Assembly: GCF_963678635.1 (NCBI RefSeq)
Contig: NC_087071.1
Span: 3,921,624 to 3,985,623, forward strand
Source: Symsagittifera roscoffensis
Lineage: Eukaryota; Xenacoelomorpha; Acoela; Convolutidae
Length of the DNA: 64,000 nt
Direction of reading: 5' to 3'
Shown: piece after piece, positions 32,201-44,200 of the stretch
Numbering within the stretch: position 1 is the first letter of the stretch
Layout: each line of letters begins with the position of its first letter
Notes under the pieces: generated by a model
Told to the model about the DNA's origin: nothing
Databases searched by the model: none
Seen by the model: only the letters and a program-made list of their open reading frames with translations
Translations under genes and position numbers: made by a program

Positions 32201-33960
32201 GCTTAGCTTCCCGTAGCTAATACATCATGAAGAAGTTGACTACCGACAGCGCAATATGAGAGCAGGAGCCTACGCAAATGCTTCTTAGCAACCCGGGCTG
32301 AAGGAGGAGTCTGTCTCCTCTTTGAACAAGCACACGAAGTGTCATGTCAGTTGGTGCTGTGATATTTGACGTGTGATCTCGGTTGGATCGTCAATCTCAG
32401 CAGCATCCTGGGACACTACTCCTTAGTTCGGCAAATACAAGGTCACTTGTTCGGCAACCGTTAAGTTTTTATCGGGCCAAATACTTTGAAAACTCGTTAA
32501 ACTAGCTCCTGATCTCCTCAGTTTGGGAAGTGAAAGTGTTGCGGAGCAAAGACGAACATTGCATACTAACGAAGTTCACATGCGATGAAACAATGACCTT
32601 AGCCAAGTATATGCATATTGCTTCCTGCCCAGTTTGGTGTTGTTTCGACTGGGCTGTTTCCCTGATGATTCAAAAACGAGCCATACAAACTGTAACATAA
32701 AAATTGACGCTCCGTAACCAGTTCCAGCTCCCCAGAATTTTAATCTCTTCAACCATTCAATTTTTTTCATAAAACTACCTTGGTTGACAATTTTTTTGTC
32801 TTGCAAACAGTTATTTTTACCAAAAATTTAATTTGCCCATACGCTTAAAGTCTGTGCTTTGTGATAAAACTAGAGGTTTCTGTTGGTGTAACTGGTTAAT
32901 GCGGTGAGAGTAATTTATTCCGATTCAATGATTTAGCTCCGCAAATCTATTTTAATTTGCTCTATTTTACTTTGCCGGAGAAGTACCCTACAATTTTTCT
33001 TAAATATTGAATTCAGTTATCTGCGGAAGGATCAAAAACCTCAATACTTATAAAGTTAGCTGATGAAACAAACAGTATTGAAATTTCCGAGTTTGGTTTC
33101 TCAAGATTGGTTAAGTTTGCAAAAATATTGTCTTCAAGAAAAAACTAATGGTAAAATGAAAAGTGATTCCTTGAACTTTTTTTGAAAGCACCTACAAATT
33201 TTGCGCATTATTGGTGGCTATTCATTTTTGTATTCCCAACAAAAAATATGGGGTAATGTTGTGAACTTATCACGACCCTTACAATTTTTTTTTAATTTCA
33301 AACAGATTGGAGAAAATCATAAATGAAACTTCGACCGAAAATTAAGAGCATGAGTTAAAGCTCTTACTATCGTTTTTCTCTTAAAATGAAGAAGAGTTTT
33401 TTTTGCGAACGTGTAAATTCCATTTTTCTAGATAAAATTTTTTCTATGTTTTTCCCAAGGCAATGTTTGAGATTCCGGAATTTTTGGCGGACGAAGTTTT
33501 CAAAAAACCAAGTACTAAACAATTTTTAAATCTTGCAGGACGTCAGATATTGTTTTCCTGTGAACACTACAGTTTTAGAGATGTGTTTCATCAAAATTTT
33601 GGAGTCCATGAGTGAACAAATAATTTTTATCTCTTTGAGACTCGAAGTGAACTCTTCAATAGATCAATTTTTGGACAATAAAAAAACGCTTTATGCGACC
33701 TAGAAGAAAAAAGTAAGTACAGTAAAAGTGCATAATAGTTTGGATAGTTTTTTGAAAAAAAATATCAACAATTGTTTCCTAAAATAAAAAACTTTATATA
33801 AAAAAAACACTATAAAAAATCTGTGATGCAATCTTATGAAAACATGTTTATAATTTTTACCTCCGAAAAAAGTCGTGCCCATTTGTTTCGGAAAAAACTA
33901 TTAATGATCTCCTGTTAAATTTTTTGTACAAAATGAACCAAATTTCAGAGGGGAAAAATT
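29209..33960. other. Gene-poor stretch
   Basis: No gene is supported. Most is AT-rich with oligo-A/T tracts. From about 30660 to 32620 the sequence is noticeably less AT-rich and has a different texture, suggesting an old inserted element, but no coding motif or terminal repeat could be recognised. Confidence 0.4.
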
Positions 33961-34003
33961 GCAAAATTTTACTGTTCGCTGGAAAACTTTGGAGGTAAAA
34001 CTA
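33961..34003 (+). promoter_or_regulatory. Second copy of the protease-upstream element
   Basis: GCAAAATTTT... and GGAAAACTTTGGAGGTAAAA match the element at 24927-24960 and lie about 65 bases before the signal-peptide exon at 34065. Confidence 0.4.
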
Positions 34004-34064
34004 CAAATTTATTGCTTTTCTTCTTTCTGAAAACTTAATCGTCGATGATTTTTTAAAATGTATA

Positions 34065-34252
34065 ATGTTTTTTTTTGCTGTTTCGTTAGTTTTATGTAAA
34101 ATAGCAAATTGTGATTCACTTTATTTGCAAGTGTTTCCGGAAGTTACTATTAATGCTCAACCATCTGAAAAAACTTCAACAGCCAAATTAATTGAGAGCT
34201 TACTGCAAATATGTCAACACCAAAATAATTTAGAGTTTATTGATAAGATGCG
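34065..34252 (+). CDS. Candidate first exon of a secreted protein (possibly a decayed protease paralog)
   Basis: The ORF opens with a convincing signal peptide (MFFFAVSLVLCKIANC, cleavage probably after the second Cys or Asp). It continues about 45 residues, including VTINAQPSEKT, which is loosely similar to the AIINGYPSQNN start of the protease at 25064. It reaches a good donor GCG|GTAAAA at 34252. The upstream block at 33961-34003 matches that of the protease gene. I found no following exon with His/Asp/Ser motifs, so it may be an orphaned first exon or an unrelated small secreted protein. Confidence 0.3.
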
Positions 34253-36843
34253 GTAAAAACGGGTTTCTTTACAGTTTTGTCTGATTGCTTGACAAGTAAA
34301 CGGGATCAATAATGTAAGTGAACCTTAAGAAACGATTTTAGAGACTCGCTAAATTTCAGTTTTTTCATCGCTGCGAAACAGACTTTCGTTGCAAGAACGT
34401 TTCATGCTTTAAACTTTTAAAATTTTTTAAACCAAAAATCAAAACTTGGTTTTTTTGACATTTTTTCAAAATTACAATTTAGCTGTTTAAAATTGTGAGT
34501 ATGTGAACAACAGAAAAAAAGTGAAATAATTTAACGTGTTTTTACTGACTCAATTTATTAAAATAAAGAGCATCAAGCTCATTTTGATTAGAATTTCGTC
34601 AATTTGGTTCGGAAAAACTCAAGAAGAAGGAAACTCAGAAAAAGCTGAGTTATTTGCGGTTGGAATTGATGGAACGAAAAATTGAAAACAATCTTCTGTC
34701 CTGCGGGAAATAGCGATGCAAAAGATAGAAAAAAAATTTAAGCAACTGTGATTTCAGTGATGAAATAAGTTAACTAGACTTTAATTCATATCCCTACCTG
34801 GTTGACTTAATTTAACAAAATTTAATAAATTTTTTTAGTCCTACGGCCGAGGAAAGAAATATATTTAACTTTTATAGATCACGTATAAAAAACTTCATGA
34901 CATGATAAAATATCAATATGCATGAAGTTTCATGAAAGGAAAAAAAAGTTAGCAAGTTTTGGGAAACGATAGCAAAACTATAATCCTGCAAAACTTCAGA
35001 TACAAAAAAGATTTTCTATAACAGATCTACTGGGGTGATCCATTGGGAAACCAACAATGCTTTCTCGCTCATCAAAGTGTTAATTGATTTTAAAAACCTA
35101 GATCCGAAAAGTTTCTGTTTGGCGATTGCTTTTCTAGCTACTGGAACCGAATCACACGTTTATTTAACCATCGAATTCTAGCTGTGAAAATTGCAGATAA
35201 GGCCAAAAGAATGATGAGTCAATAACTGTTCTTCGCGTTCAGCATTTTTTGAGGTGACGCAGAAAAAAAAATTTTAATTTATTTTTGGTCCAATGCAAAG
35301 TTCATAATCATCGTATGCAACCATTTTTTCCCGTTTTAATCAAATGTCAGAACAGAAATAGGATGCTTGTGATTTATCTGATATTTGAGATTCATTTGCA
35401 GTTTTTGAACTTGAAAAAGTTTAGGCTAATTATAAGTGCTGAAAAGCGGTAATTTGCCCAACTCGTGATAAAATATTGAGCGTTGTGTTTGCAATTATCT
35501 GTCAATATGCAGAAAATGACTTCTTTCGCTTCATATATTGTCTGCACGCTGAAGTGTCTGAAGTATTTGCAAGACGACCAATTTAGAAGTCAGTTTTTTA
35601 GAAAAGTATAACTCTCCTAATTTTCTCGGTTTTCGTTTTGACAATTTTATCAGATTTTTAACATAACTATGTCTTTTTGAATTGCACTATGAGCAACAAA
35701 CAAACAAACACTGTTTTGAAAAACCTATCCAAAGTCTAACTCTGAAAAACATAAGTTGAGATAAATTGAGAAAGAGTCTTAACTCAATTGGTGAATTGTT
35801 TAGAAGACAAAAAAGGCGCACTTAAGGCTAATTTACCAACAAAACCGGGAAAAGCGAATCAGTTGGATCACTGCCAACCCCCCCCCCATAGAAAACGGAA
35901 AAACTTGGAGTTTCTCGAGCAACAAAGAATGGTTGAATCGGCGAGCGAATGAGAGACCGCTGATATTTTCGACGCGTAGAGTAACTCTAGACAGAAAAGC
36001 AAAAAAAATCCAAGGTTGAAGGAAGAAACTGATCTTCTGAAAAAAAAACAGTACAAACCCAAGAACCCGCCCAGGAAAAAACTGTTAATGCAAAAAAATT
36101 CAACGTAGCTCCGCATACTGTCGATATATAAAAAGTAATTTTTGGGTGCAGTATTTAAAATTCAGAATTTTCCATTAAAGTGCAGACTTAAGTCCAATCA
36201 AATTTTGCGTTTTCAGTTTTATTCAGGCCAGCAGTTTTTGCTTTGTTGTATCACATTGGATCCGAAATTGACCTCTTTTTGGTGTAATTACTGTCAATCT
36301 TTTAAAAAAAGCTATAACTGTTCTAGCTTCTTCTTTTTCTTCAGAATTTTGGGTGTTTTCGGCTACACCCCCTAAATGATGAAAGAAAAGTGAAATTTTA
36401 ATAACAAGTTTATGTTAACTTTATTGCCAGATATAACATATCGTTACAACACAGCGCAAGTTGAAACAATCCAGGGTTGAGCGAAACTTCTCATCATACA
36501 ATTTCCACGCAAACTTTAAAAAAATTCTGGTTATACAATTCTGTTTAACTTTATATTTACAGAAAATTGTGAGAAATTTTTGTGAAAAAACGCTTTTCTT
36601 TTCATGCAATTGGTATGTCTATCATTTTTTCCTTGAATAAAAAAAGACTTTGTCCGAAGACAGAAAAGGAAATAAAAAACATAATAAAACCCAGTGGTTG
36701 AGGGGAAGAATTCTAACAGATACTCGGAACATGTACAAAGTTTCTTTGAGACAATGTTTGATAGTTTGCTCAGAACTTGGAATAACACTTAATTTTTTTT
36801 ATATGATCAGAAAGTTTTCTACTAGTCAAAAATTTTGGCCTAA
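34253..36843. other. Non-coding, no recognised feature
   Basis: AT-rich DNA. The short open frames show no motif. A C-run lies at about 35879-35887. Confidence 0.4.
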
Positions 36844-37037
36844 AATTACGAGGCCAAACTGGATAGGCGCACAATTTTGAGTCTGTAAGTTCCTGAATTC
36901 CACCGAAAAGTTTTTAAACTTGTTAATTTGGTGTCGGAACGATCAAATGAAATGAAAGAACAAAAGAAGAACAAAGGGAGCGTCTTGTTGTGGAATCCGC
37001 TTTCATTTCCCAAAAAGCACAATTTGGCCTCGTAATG
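36844..37037 (-). mobile_element. TIR element, family 3, copy 1
   Basis: Ends ATTACGAGGCCAAACTGG and CAATTTGGCCTCGTAATGA are inverted repeats. The interior (GGAACGATCAAATGAAATGA, AGAACAAAGGGAGCGTC, TGTTGTGGAATCCGCTTTC) is the reverse complement of the element at 49298-49499. Confidence 0.88.
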
Positions 37038-37771
37038 ACTTTTTTTGACTAATTAAAGAATTTCTTACAGTATAAAAGCATTGAAACGGATGTTTGAATT
37101 AGCACAGAAAAATTTTGTCGTTTTTGATTTTTTGTTGTATAAACAATTTAAGCTGGATTGGGTTACAGACAAAAATCACAAATTTTCGTATGCTGAATTT
37201 GTTTTGAAAAATGTTTATTTGAGCATTAAAGTAAGATTGCGACAAAAAATTGAAAAAAAAAATCCACACATTTTGGAGTTTTTACTTTGGAATTTTTATT
37301 TATGGAAACTGTATGATAAAGGTTCTTTTCATACAATCTGTATGGAATTATTTGTAGGAAATTTTCTTGTTCAAAGTTGTATGACCAGCGTTTTTTGTAC
37401 ATGGAAGTCAACTCATGATGTTTTCTCCCAATGCGGTTTCTCATAACTGCCTTGTAAGATTTTAGATTGATTTATTGCACTGGGTAAAAACGGTGACCGA
37501 TGCCCTTGCATGGTTAGGATTTTTTTTACATTTTCATAACTAAAAGAACAAAAATTGTCCAAACGAGTTGAAAAATATCAAGTTTTACAATTCGTTCGAC
37601 TCATTCAAATAACTTTGATACATGATTGTTTACTTTTTGTATCTCTTTTGAACACTTCAATCACACGCCAAATAAATATATTTACAATGTACAATTTTCT
37701 AACAAATACTGCAAACTCAAACTTTTTCGTTTTCTCTTTCTGGGTGAAAGTTAGTTTTTTTATTTTAATTT
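37038..37771. other. 3' flank of the PLAT gene
   Basis: An open frame at 37081-37446 (+) overlaps a fold-back-like segment (TATGGAAACTGTATGA / TCATACAATCTGTATGGA) and has no domain signal, so it is not called a gene. Confidence 0.35.
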
Positions 37772-37776
37772 TTATT
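37771..37776 (-). promoter_or_regulatory. Poly(A) signal AATAAA overlapping the PLAT gene stop codon
   Basis: The - strand reads CCTCAATAAAAATT: codon CAA, stop TAA, with AATAAA spanning both. No other canonical hexamer was seen in the next ~100 bases, so the 3'UTR could be extremely short. Confidence 0.5.
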
Positions 37777-38223
37777 GAGGAAGACCATATGGTTCATTTT
37801 TGGGTTCCAAAACACCAAATGGACTGGTGTCTCGATCTGCCGATTCATCATTCAAACTTTCATCAGTCGGATCATTTTCCTTCGGCTCATCTTCTTTCGG
37901 CTCAATTTCCGGTGGTTTATTTGCTTCATCTTTTTTCTCATTTTCATCTTTTGGTTCTTTATTATCATTATCTGGGTCGTTTTCCTTCTGGTCATCATTT
38001 TGTTCTGTTTCTGGCTGTTGTTCCGGTGGCACTGTGTCACTACCGCGAGGCTCCGTCGCCTTTTCTTCTGCTTCTTCTTCTTCTTTTTCCGCATCCTTTT
38101 TCGTGACGTCATCGTCGTTGCTTGTTTCTTTTTCGTCGGTTGTTGCTGGACCTTGATCTGACTTTGAGTCTGGTTTCTTGTTTGAGTTTGGGTCCATACT
38201 TTGTAACATGGCATTCTGAGCTT
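37772..38223 (-). CDS. PLAT gene exon 21 (acidic C-terminal tail, stop)
   Basis: Acceptor TTTCTTAG at 38224-38231. Encodes about 149 residues dominated by Glu, Asp, Lys, Asn and Pro (for example KKDAEKEEEEAEEKATEPRG), ending FGVLEPKNEPYGLPQ and TAA at 37772-37774. The AATAAA hexamer overlaps the stop codon (37771-37776). The strand is set by the splice sites and phase; the open + frames opposite are shadows. Confidence 0.88.
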
Positions 38224-41200
38224 CTAAGAAACAAAAATTATCCAAAACCTAATTTCTCTGACTCAGCAGAAATATTTAAATTATAAAATTGACTTTTTTT
38301 AAATAAAAAACGTGCGTTTGATATCGATTTTTGGTTGTTATGAAAAAAAAAGCCTAAAACAAGCAAAATTTTTATCTGGACAAAGTTTAATAATCTTCAT
38401 TTTTTTGTATTACTTTGTCAAAATTCGTTAGTTTCGTTTTAAAGAGTCCATGGTTGAGGGCCTAGACAAATTGATACCTTGATTTCACCCTCTTCAATAC
38501 TTGCAGTTATTTCTAATAATTGAGCTCAAGTTAACAACGAGAAAAATAATAATTAAAATACAGTTTCAGATGCATGTGCTTCCTGCTTACATTAAAACTA
38601 AATTGTTACCTTTTGCTTTCGGCTTAGCTCGACCCTTCCCATTAATATTCGCCGTAACTGCTGCCTTTTTAGGAGTCGGTTTCACTGGTTCAGCTTTGAT
38701 ACTTTTCGCCGCCTGTTCTTTTGGGTTTTTCACGTTTTTCGCTATCGGTTTTTTATTCTTAGGTGGTTCAGCTTTTGTCGTATTTGAATCATTCGGTTTC
38801 TCGGAAACACTTTTTGCCGTTTTAGTTGTCGGGAGTGGTTCGAAAACCGACTCGGCAACATCAACAGACGCATCATCGTCTCGGTAAATCACGACTTCAG
38901 TTCGTTTATCCGGTTCGGATTTTCCGAGTGCACGACCACAAACGAACACTTCAATTTGGTCGTCTAATTTGACGTATACTTTCCCGACTGTCCATTTGGT
39001 GTTGTCGTCTCCGTAAAATCCGACAAGAAGTGAATTTATATCGCCGAGATCCACCGCTTCAATATTAAAACAAGTCGCCTAAAAAATAAAAACGAGATTT
39101 TTACTTTATAAGAAGATTAACAAAGGCTCTTGTTGTTTCCGCGCATATGAAGTTTTGGTCTCAGTAGTTTGAGAATATCCGAAAACCTCTGAAATGTTCA
39201 AAAATTTCTAGAAATTTCTAAGCAATATACCCAAAAAATTAATAAAGTTTCTTACCTCGTCCCATTAAAAAAACTATGTAATTGTACAGAAGTCCAGAAA
39301 TTTTGTTTTAGAACTAAAAAGAATCACTGTTTGTTTTACTTGGAAAAAGTAGTGTTAAATTTTGAAGCTTCAAAAACAAATTATGCATATAATTATAACT
39401 TTTTCTTGTATAGGTAACTCATATGTTTAAGATGGACCAACCTTTCCGCTTCTGAAATTGGCTTCCGGTGTCTTGTCCGCCATTTTTCTCAGAACCCGTT
39501 TGCCACTATGTCCATTAGATCCATACAAGTTCACATATGCTCTAAACGACAAAAAAGATCCATTTAGTATATTATAATTTTCAATCGATTAGATAAAACT
39601 GACAAAAACAAGGATAGCAAACTGATGTCTAAGCAGCATGGAATGTTCCAAGAAAATGACTTCATGGTCAAAATTGAAGAATACACAAATAAAATTAAAA
39701 AAAAAAAATTCGAAATTTTTTTATATCGAACCAGAAACTCCCCCACTCTAAATGCCCAACCGTAGAATTTCCTCTCTAGCCACGTATTAAATTTTTAAAT
39801 TGCGGTACCATACAAAATTTGCTAATCAAACAATCACCCATAATATATTCCTTAAGTAGTCTTTTGATATCAACAAAACTTTACAACTGTTCAATACCTG
39901 TTTTGATGTATCAGTTTGGTAAAGCTATTTTGAAATGTTAATATCCAATTTGCGCAAAAATCATTCTTCCTGTTTCGACAAGCATACACGAAAAAAGCTT
40001 ATCCTACAATTTCATATATGAAATATATGGAAAAAACGCTTATCAAACAAATTTCTTGAAAAAAAATTGTACGACAAGCATGTTTTCATTGTTTTTTTTT
40101 CTTTTCGAAAGTTATCCTAAATTGGTTCAAATTTCAAACAAAACAGATTGGTGGCAGTTTTGGTTACTTGAGTGCAACTTTGGCAACCAAAAATTGTTTT
40201 GAACAAAAAAAAGTTTATCATAAAACTTCATATATCAAAAATGTCTGATATGCATTTTTCCATAGGCAAAACTTCAAAGTTGAGGTAAAACTTTTAATCC
40301 TTTTTTCGGTTGCAAACTTCCTTCTCTGCTCGGGTATACATTTTACGGTAAAAAAGTTTTGCATGCAAAATTATTTTTTTGTGTCTTTGACGTAGTGCGG
40401 GTTGAGTTTTTCACCCAAAGTTCAAAAAATCACGTGCAAACTTTGACCCAATTAAATTTCTTGTGTTCATATGCTAATATAAATATAAATATGTAAAAAT
40501 ACAACAACCACAAAGTTTTCAAAGTTAAGTTTTCTAGTCATATACAAAAAATTTATAAGTTTTTGGTATATAATTCTCTGTGAAAAATGTTAACAGTAAC
40601 TAGTCATATACGTTTTTGGTATACAATTCTCTGTGAAAAATTTTAGCAGTAACTTGCATGGCTAATATCACCAAATGCAGATTATCTGCGTGGTAACTGC
40701 CAGAAACACTCTGGGTTTTATTATGACAAAAAATCTTTGGATGAAACACAAAATTTTAAAACAAAACATTTTTCAGTTTTCATTGATGAAAAAAACGTGT
40801 CAAACAGTTCCATAGTTCAAAAAATTGCCTTTTGCCAGTTTCCTAAAATCATTGTGATAGAAAGTTCGGCAAAAAGGCAAAAAAGCTTGTTATTTAACGT
40901 CAAAATGGGGCAAAAAGGCTGACTATAATAAAAATTCATAGTTTGGAAAATGTTCTTGTCATGCTATTTTATACTATTCTTTTGGTATATGAAATCTTAT
41001 GAAATAGTATTCCAAGCATTTTTTTCATAGAATGATTTTTTTTGTCCACCCGGGTAAATTTAGATCATTTTTTTTTCAATTGATTAGATTAACTCAGGAT
41101 TCTTTGGGAGTTATATCTGAATTTTTTTTTTATTTCAATCCCCCCCCCCCGCTAACCCCAAATTTGATTTGAGGTCAAATTGTACAAATTTTGAAGGAAA

Positions 41201-44200
41201 GATATTTTTTATTGTTCAAGTTTGCTCTGTGTTTTTTTTTCAGTAAAAGGTCAATGAAATAAGTGAATAACTGAAAAAAAAAGAAAAATAAGTTAACTGA
41301 ACGTTCGAACTGTAGTAAAATTAAAAAGGTAGAGCAACGAATTTGTCTAGTTAGGTCTACAAACCAAAACTATTCAGATTAGTTTTCCTCAAAACGGAGG
41401 TAAATTTTTGGCGCTTTTGACTAAAAAACCGAGTCAATGATTTTTTGTTACCACCATTATTGCCCCCATGCGAAGTTTCCTTGAAGTATCCAAAGTCACC
41501 CGGACTAAAAACAAACTATGCCAGGGTTCCTTACAAATTAATTTTGACTATGGGAAACATACTAAATCACAACGGCAACTACAGAGGAAACTACTTCCTG
41601 GCGTCAAACGGATGGTCTGCAGTAGAGTGCAGGGGGGGGGGCGTGGTGCCGTTCCCTTTAATTCTGGTTGCCCCATTTGGTATATTTTTATTACATTCAC
41701 TTTTAGCTGAACAACCTCAAAATTTAAAATTTTTTGAAAGCGCCTTTAACGCCGTTTTTTGCTCAAAAATTGCCAAAAAGTGCTTAAAAACATCTGTTGT
41801 GGCCTGTTTTCTGAAACTTTGCCAGCGGCGCAAAAATTACGGTTCAAAAACTAGGGTCATTATACAATTTTAGGAGAGCTCGTAAAATCAAAGTGGTCGA
41901 CATAAAAGAAAGGTCGGCAAAATTTTGAAAACTTTTCGTAAAACCNNNNNNNNNNNNNNNNNNNNNNNNNNNNNNNNNNNNNNNNNNNNNNNNNNNNNNN
42001 NNNNNNNNNNNNNNNNNNNNNNNNNNNNNNNNNNNNNNNNNNNNNNNNNNNNNNNNNNNNNNNNNNNNNNNNNNNNNNNNNNNNNNNNNNNNNNNNNNNN
42101 NNNNNNNNNNNNNNNNNNNNNNNNNNNNNNNNNNNNNNNNNNNNNCCCTGGTTACTTGAAGCTAGAGTTACCAAGACTTAAACAATTTTGCAAGTTCAAT
42201 GCATTCGGAGCTACCTGAATATCGATGACTCACACAAACAATAAAGTGAAAGTAACAAACTTATAAATTTTGGCCTAAAAATTCAAAGAAGCTGAATTTT
42301 TGATTTTGAATTTTAAATAAGTCATGTATTGCACAAGACACACCAAAAAATGCACAAGTCAATAGAGTTTTTGAATGGTTTCGAAAAAAGTTATGAGGAG
42401 AAACGGAAAAATAAGGCAACTTTTGTGTAGCCTTGACTACCTTATAACTCAAAAAAGAACTCAAAAAAATAAATTTTGCATCCACAAAAGCGAAACGAAA
42501 AAATCTGTTCGATTACACAAATCATTTTTCAGTTAAGAAAAACAAAATTTTTTTTAAGGCATTTTCGAAGTTACTTCAAAACACCATCACTTTTGGCAAT
42601 TCAATGATTAGCATTTTTTTGCGATGCGACGGCTGTTATGCCAAAACAAGAAAAAGTCTTTGAAATATCGATGACACCAATTTAGCTAAATGCATAAAAT
42701 TTTGAAAAAAATTTTTTCATAGATTTTGGTTACGGAACTGTGAAGATTAAAGATTAGCATTTTCGATCTATGGAGGTCAACTCATTTAAAATTAAAGTGA
42801 AAATTAAGGCAATTTTTCCAAAATTTTATGATTCCCTTAATCATAATCATTCGATCCGTTTTTCTTGCCGGAAGTAAAATGCAAATTTAATCAACACTCT
42901 TCTCAGTTTTCAGATTAAGATTGTAAGAAAACGAACGGATTTTTTTAAAGCTTTGGTTATAACAGTTTAATTTTATCTTTGGTTATAACAGAATTTTATT
43001 ACTGTGATCAAAAAGGCCTCTTTCAGTTTCTAATTGCTGAAAAAGTGATTACCAATTTCAAAAAATCTTCAAAAGCATCGATGAAAAAAAAATGTTTTGA
43101 TCCATCAGACAACCTAAAGTTTGTGAGCAATTTTTTCTTTGAGCGAAAAGTTTTTTTAATCAAGTTCGTACAGAAAAATGCCCAAATATCAAATGAAATA
43201 TACCTGAACGGAGTTTGGGTTGTTGGTTTTCTGGGCTGCTGCTTCTTTGCTGCTTTTTTGTCATTTGTTGCGACTTGAACTCCTCGTTCTAAAGTGTCCA
43301 CCACAATCTGGTACATTCTCACTAAAAATAAAAGAAATTACAAGAACATATATATTCATTCATTTAATTTAATCGCAACATTAATACGAATGCGAAACTT
43401 TTCTTCGCAAACGTTTGCAAGAACACGACAAAAACAGCTCTACAAAATTCAATAGGGGAAAAAACAAATTTGAATTAAAAAAATTCGACTAGGTCGAGGA
43501 TTCGATCTGTGACCTACTGCAATGAAATGATGTCGGGTCTCACTCACTAAACCCTCAGCCACGCACACTAAACCATCTTCAAACACTAGCCACGAGTAAC
43601 GCAACTACTCATGCTAATAAATTGCCAATTCAATTCAGCAAAAATGGCACCAAATACAATTGACACAATTTTGCCAAACTATGCATAATTTGTGCATTTC
43701 AAAAAAATTGCAAAATACTTGAGATGGAAAAATTCCGAATCCGGATTTTTTTTATTCTACTGCTGTTTGAAACAAATAGTTTTTTTTTGATTGATTAGAT
43801 GAATTCAAAAAGCATCAGCTGTGTTATTTTTATACTATTCAAATGTCAAAGCCCATGCTATCAAAAGTGGCTCCAATATTTGCGACTTAGGGTAGAAAAA
43901 AGAAGGTTCGTAACAACACACTAAGCTGACGCTAGTGTAATCACTTAAATTAAATTCAATAACACAAATCAGCTTAATCATTCAGTTGATAAGTTCAATG
44001 AAGCTCTAAATAAAATGAAATAAAATTTCTAAAAGGTGATATCCTTTATTCGGTCAGGTTTTTCCTGTTTTACGGCCCAAAACTGATTTTTTTTTGAAAT
44101 TCTAATTGATTGAAATTAAATGCAGCGAAAGAGAATCTGGATTCTCAATAAAAACAGAACTCAATTAAGTTTCCTAATTTTGGGCCGTAAAACAGAAAAG

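Noticed and set aside
37081-37446. 121-aa + strand ORF just downstream of the PLAT gene
   Set aside because: It overlaps fold-back-like DNA, has biased Phe/Lys content typical of AT-rich sequence, and has no domain.
37775-38161. Long open + strand frames (Phe- or Ser-rich) at 37775-38161 and 37800-38156
   Set aside because: They are the antisense of the acidic PLAT exon 21, which is set by splice sites and phase. Their composition is the mirror of Glu/Lys codons.
38501-38887. Hydrophobic + strand ORF 38501-38887
   Set aside because: It is a shadow of PLAT exon 20 on the opposite strand; the exon has PLAT motifs and valid splice borders.
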